6,524 nucleotides of DNA from Nitrospira sp. (GTDB lineage: Bacteria; Nitrospirota; Nitrospiria; Nitrospirales; Nitrospiraceae), in NCBI GenBank assembly GCA_015904045.1, contig JABMDG010000331.1, forward strand, positions 1 to 6,524. Reading direction: 5' to 3'. Every line of letters begins with the position of its first letter. Position 1 is the stretch's first letter. A program made the translations under genes and the position numbers. The notes beneath the pieces are model-generated. The model saw nothing but the letters and a program-made list of their open reading frames with translations. It did no database searches and had not been told where the DNA came from. Below, in pieces: positions 5,479-6,524 of this stretch.

Positions 5479-6093
5479 ATGCAGAAGCCCGTCATCGTCT
5501 GTTTGGATCTGGAAGGGGTGCTGGTGCCGGAGATCTGGATCAACGTTGCGCTGAAGACCGGGATCGAAGCATTGAAGGTAACGACTCGCGAGATGCCCGA
5601 CTATGACAAACTGATGAAACAACGGTTGTCGATTTTGGACCGGCATAAGCTGAAGATCGGGGACATTCAAGAGGTCATCGGACAGATGGGGCCATTGGAA
5701 GGGGCGACGGATTTCGTGAAGTGGATCCGCGAGCGATGCCAAGTCATCATCTTATCGGATACGTTCTACCAGTTTGCGTTGCCGCTCATGCGGCAGCTGG
5801 GTTTTCCAACGCTCTTCTGCAATCAGTTGGAGATCGACGGCACCGGCCGCATCGTCAATTATCACATGCGGATGCAGAATCAGAAGAAGCATTCCGTCGC
5901 GGCCTTGAAGGCACTGAACTTCTTTACAATGGCGGCCGGCGATGCCTACAACGACACCGCCATGCTGGGCGAGGCGGATGCCGGGTTCTTCTTCAAGCCG
6001 CCCGATCATCTCCCCAAAGAATTTCCGCAGTTCCCGGTCACGCAGACCTACGGCGAGCTTCAGCACCGCTTCGCGAAGGCGGGGAACCTCTGA
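5479..6093 (+). CDS. thrH: ThrH: bifunctional phosphoserine phosphatase / homoserine phosphotransferase
   Basis: The 204-aa protein follows Pseudomonas ThrH nearly from end to end (ThrH is about 205 aa). HAD motifs are complete: motif I DLEGVLVPE with nucleophile D10 and the ThrH-type Glu (E12) in place of the usual second Asp; motif II ILSDTF (S93); motif III Lys near K137-K144; motif IV AAGDAYNDTAML (D155, D159) for magnesium. Family stretches such as DYDKLMKQRL, LMRQLGFPTLFCNQLEID and EFPQFPVTQTY are all present. ThrH removes phosphate from L-phosphoserine and can pass it to homoserine, giving phosphohomoserine, so it links serine and threonine synthesis in the cytoplasm. It is likely co-transcribed with the preceding cysteine-cluster gene, and no amino-acid biosynthesis gene lies nearby. 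Two hairpins follow the stop codon. Confidence 0.93.
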   Translation: MQKPVIVCLDLEGVLVPEIWINVALKTGIEALKVTTREMPDYDKLMKQRLSILDRHKLKIGDIQEVIGQMGPLEGATDFVKWIRERCQVIILSDTFYQFALPLMRQLGFPTLFCNQLEIDGTGRIVNYHMRMQNQKKHSVAALKALNFFTMAAGDAYNDTAMLGEADAGFFFKPPDHLPKEFPQFPVTQTYGELQHRFAKAGNL

Positions 6094-6133
6094 TTGCGCC
6101 GCAGTTGGCGAAGCGCAATATTCCCGGTGGGAA
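6093..6133. terminator. Tandem hairpins after thrH, possible terminator
   Basis: ATTGCGC (6093-6099) pairs perfectly with GCGCAAT (6113-6119); inside, CGC (6100-6102) pairs with GCG (6108-6110), leaving a 5-nt loop and an AA bulge. Directly after it TTCCC (6121-6125) pairs with GGGAA (6129-6133). Neither has a U run, so this is not a textbook intrinsic terminator, but the position between thrH and an oppositely oriented remnant suits a transcript end or 3'-end protection. Confidence 0.4.
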
Positions 6134-6142
6134 GGGTGAGCT

Positions 6143-6406
6143 TCACTCCCCAGTCAGTAGTTCCAGCACTCGCCGGCCGTACCGCTCAACCTTCACTTCT
6201 CCAATGCCGGGAATTTCCAAAAGCGCAGCGGATGTGACGGGCTTGTGGCTGGCGATCGTGCGGAGCGTCTTGTCGTGAAAAATGACGAAGGGCGCGACGC
6301 CTTCTTCCTCCGCGATTTATGCGCCTCCTCCCTGCTTCGGCACTTTCTCCAGATGGAGAGCGCGGCTTCCCTGCAGTACCTCTTGCCCGATGCGGTTTTC
6401 AGATAT
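6143..6406 (-). pseudogene. recQ: RecQ helicase C-terminal remnant (end of RQC plus partial HRDC)
   Basis: Reading the minus strand, codons 6406-6320 give a run containing NRIGQEVLQGSRALHLEKVP, which matches the end of the RecQ winged-helix (RQC) domain (compare GRQVLRGEQPLELAVP in E. coli RecQ). In the same frame, after a TAA at 6317-6319, codons 6316-6146 give a 57-residue HRDC domain: EEEGVAPFVIFHDKTLRTIA, LLEIPGIGEVKVERYG and RRVLELL, ending in TGA at 6143-6145. The RQC-HRDC linker and first HRDC helix (a D-x-x-LF-xx-LR-type segment expected before IAEEEGV) are missing at the TAA junction. All helicase motifs are absent too, because the frame closes at TAA 6407-6409. This is therefore a degraded 3' end. 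GC content resembles the neighbouring genes, suggesting a native recQ that was broken. Confidence 0.65.
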
Positions 6407-6524
6407 TTAGAAGAAGGAAATTTTTACAAAAAATTGTTGGCAAGCAATGATAGGACCTGCAATTGGGCCAGCGGCCGCAATTGCTGAAAAATGTTGTGCA
6501 AATAAATAAAAAGGTTTTGTTGGT
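6407..6524 (-). pseudogene. cstA: Partial carbon-starvation protein CstA, truncated, enters from the right edge
   Basis: The minus strand from 6523 reads [20 protein letters not shown] followed by [11 protein letters not shown] (to 6431). This is the strongly conserved early segment of CstA peptide transporters (VPTN..VLFGHHFAAIAGAGP and VGPVLAAQ in E. coli). The family would continue with a Gly-rich turn and the next membrane helix, but here it runs into FVKISFF and a TAA at 6407-6409, so most of the roughly 570-700-residue transporter is missing. The DNA is clearly more AT-rich than the rest of the window (AAATAAATAAAAAGG, AAATTTTTACAAAAAATT). The 5' part of the gene lies outside the window. 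Either a truncated foreign gene or a chimeric assembly join. Confidence 0.6.

Noticed and set aside
5721..6278. 185-codon plus-strand open frame
   Set aside because: Out-of-frame shadow of the second half of thrH running on into the recQ remnant; arginine/histidine-rich product with no family features.
6471..6478. GCGGCCGC (NotI site) as a sign of vector sequence
   Set aside because: It falls within in-frame codons of the CstA segment (Ala-Ala-Ala-Gly-Pro) and needs no cloning explanation.
6245..6487. 80-codon plus-strand open frame at the right edge
   Set aside because: Composition is unlike a real protein, and the opposite strand carries recognisable HRDC and CstA segments over the same bases.

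Overview
The window reads as chromosomal DNA of a fairly GC-rich Gram-negative bacterium. The gene set (ThrH-type phosphatase, short-ectodomain cyclase fused to PilZ, PQQ-type sugar dehydrogenase, YkgJ protein) and its protein sequences fit best with a Nitrospira-like (Nitrospirota) organism. That assignment is inference from recalled protein similarity; there is no rRNA or other marker in the window.

Left edge (1-238). There is a perfect 3' half of a tRNA-Lys(CUU), running from the anticodon loop to CCA (77-121) with no 5' half. This is the usual footprint of an integrated element at a tRNA gene. By the usual geometry the element lies to the left of 77, and the DNA from 122 onward is the chromosome downstream of the tRNA. 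A non-coding stretch with two inverted repeats follows.

Centre (239-6093). A long plus-strand gene encodes a membrane-anchored class III cyclase-like protein with a C-terminal PilZ domain. Most catalytic residues of the cyclase domain are substituted, while the PilZ c-di-GMP motifs are intact. A gene-poor stretch follows, with a short minus-strand gene remnant and a small M78 (ImmA/IrrE-type) metallopeptidase gene behind an extended -10 promoter. Next come three co-directional minus-strand genes, read from right to left: an unknown 128-aa protein, a secreted PQQ-dependent sugar dehydrogenase (3 bp downstream, probably translationally coupled) and an EVE-domain protein. Back-to-back promoters at about 4523-4604 separate this group from a plus-strand pair: a YkgJ-type cysteine-cluster protein and ThrH. 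Both divergent promoters predict very short or absent leaders.

Right edge (6094-6524). Two tandem hairpins follow thrH. Minus-strand remnants come next: the C-terminus of a RecQ helicase (end of RQC plus HRDC, with an internal gap and in-frame stop), abutting an AT-rich fragment of a carbon-starvation protein CstA that enters from the right edge and loses homology near 6430. This is either a real rearrangement scar or a chimeric assembly join.

I found no CRISPR array, no complete insertion sequence and no complete RNA gene. No clearly new multi-gene system is visible. The best leads are the apparently dead cyclase fused to an intact PilZ domain, the tRNA-Lys attachment footprint and the mosaic right edge.
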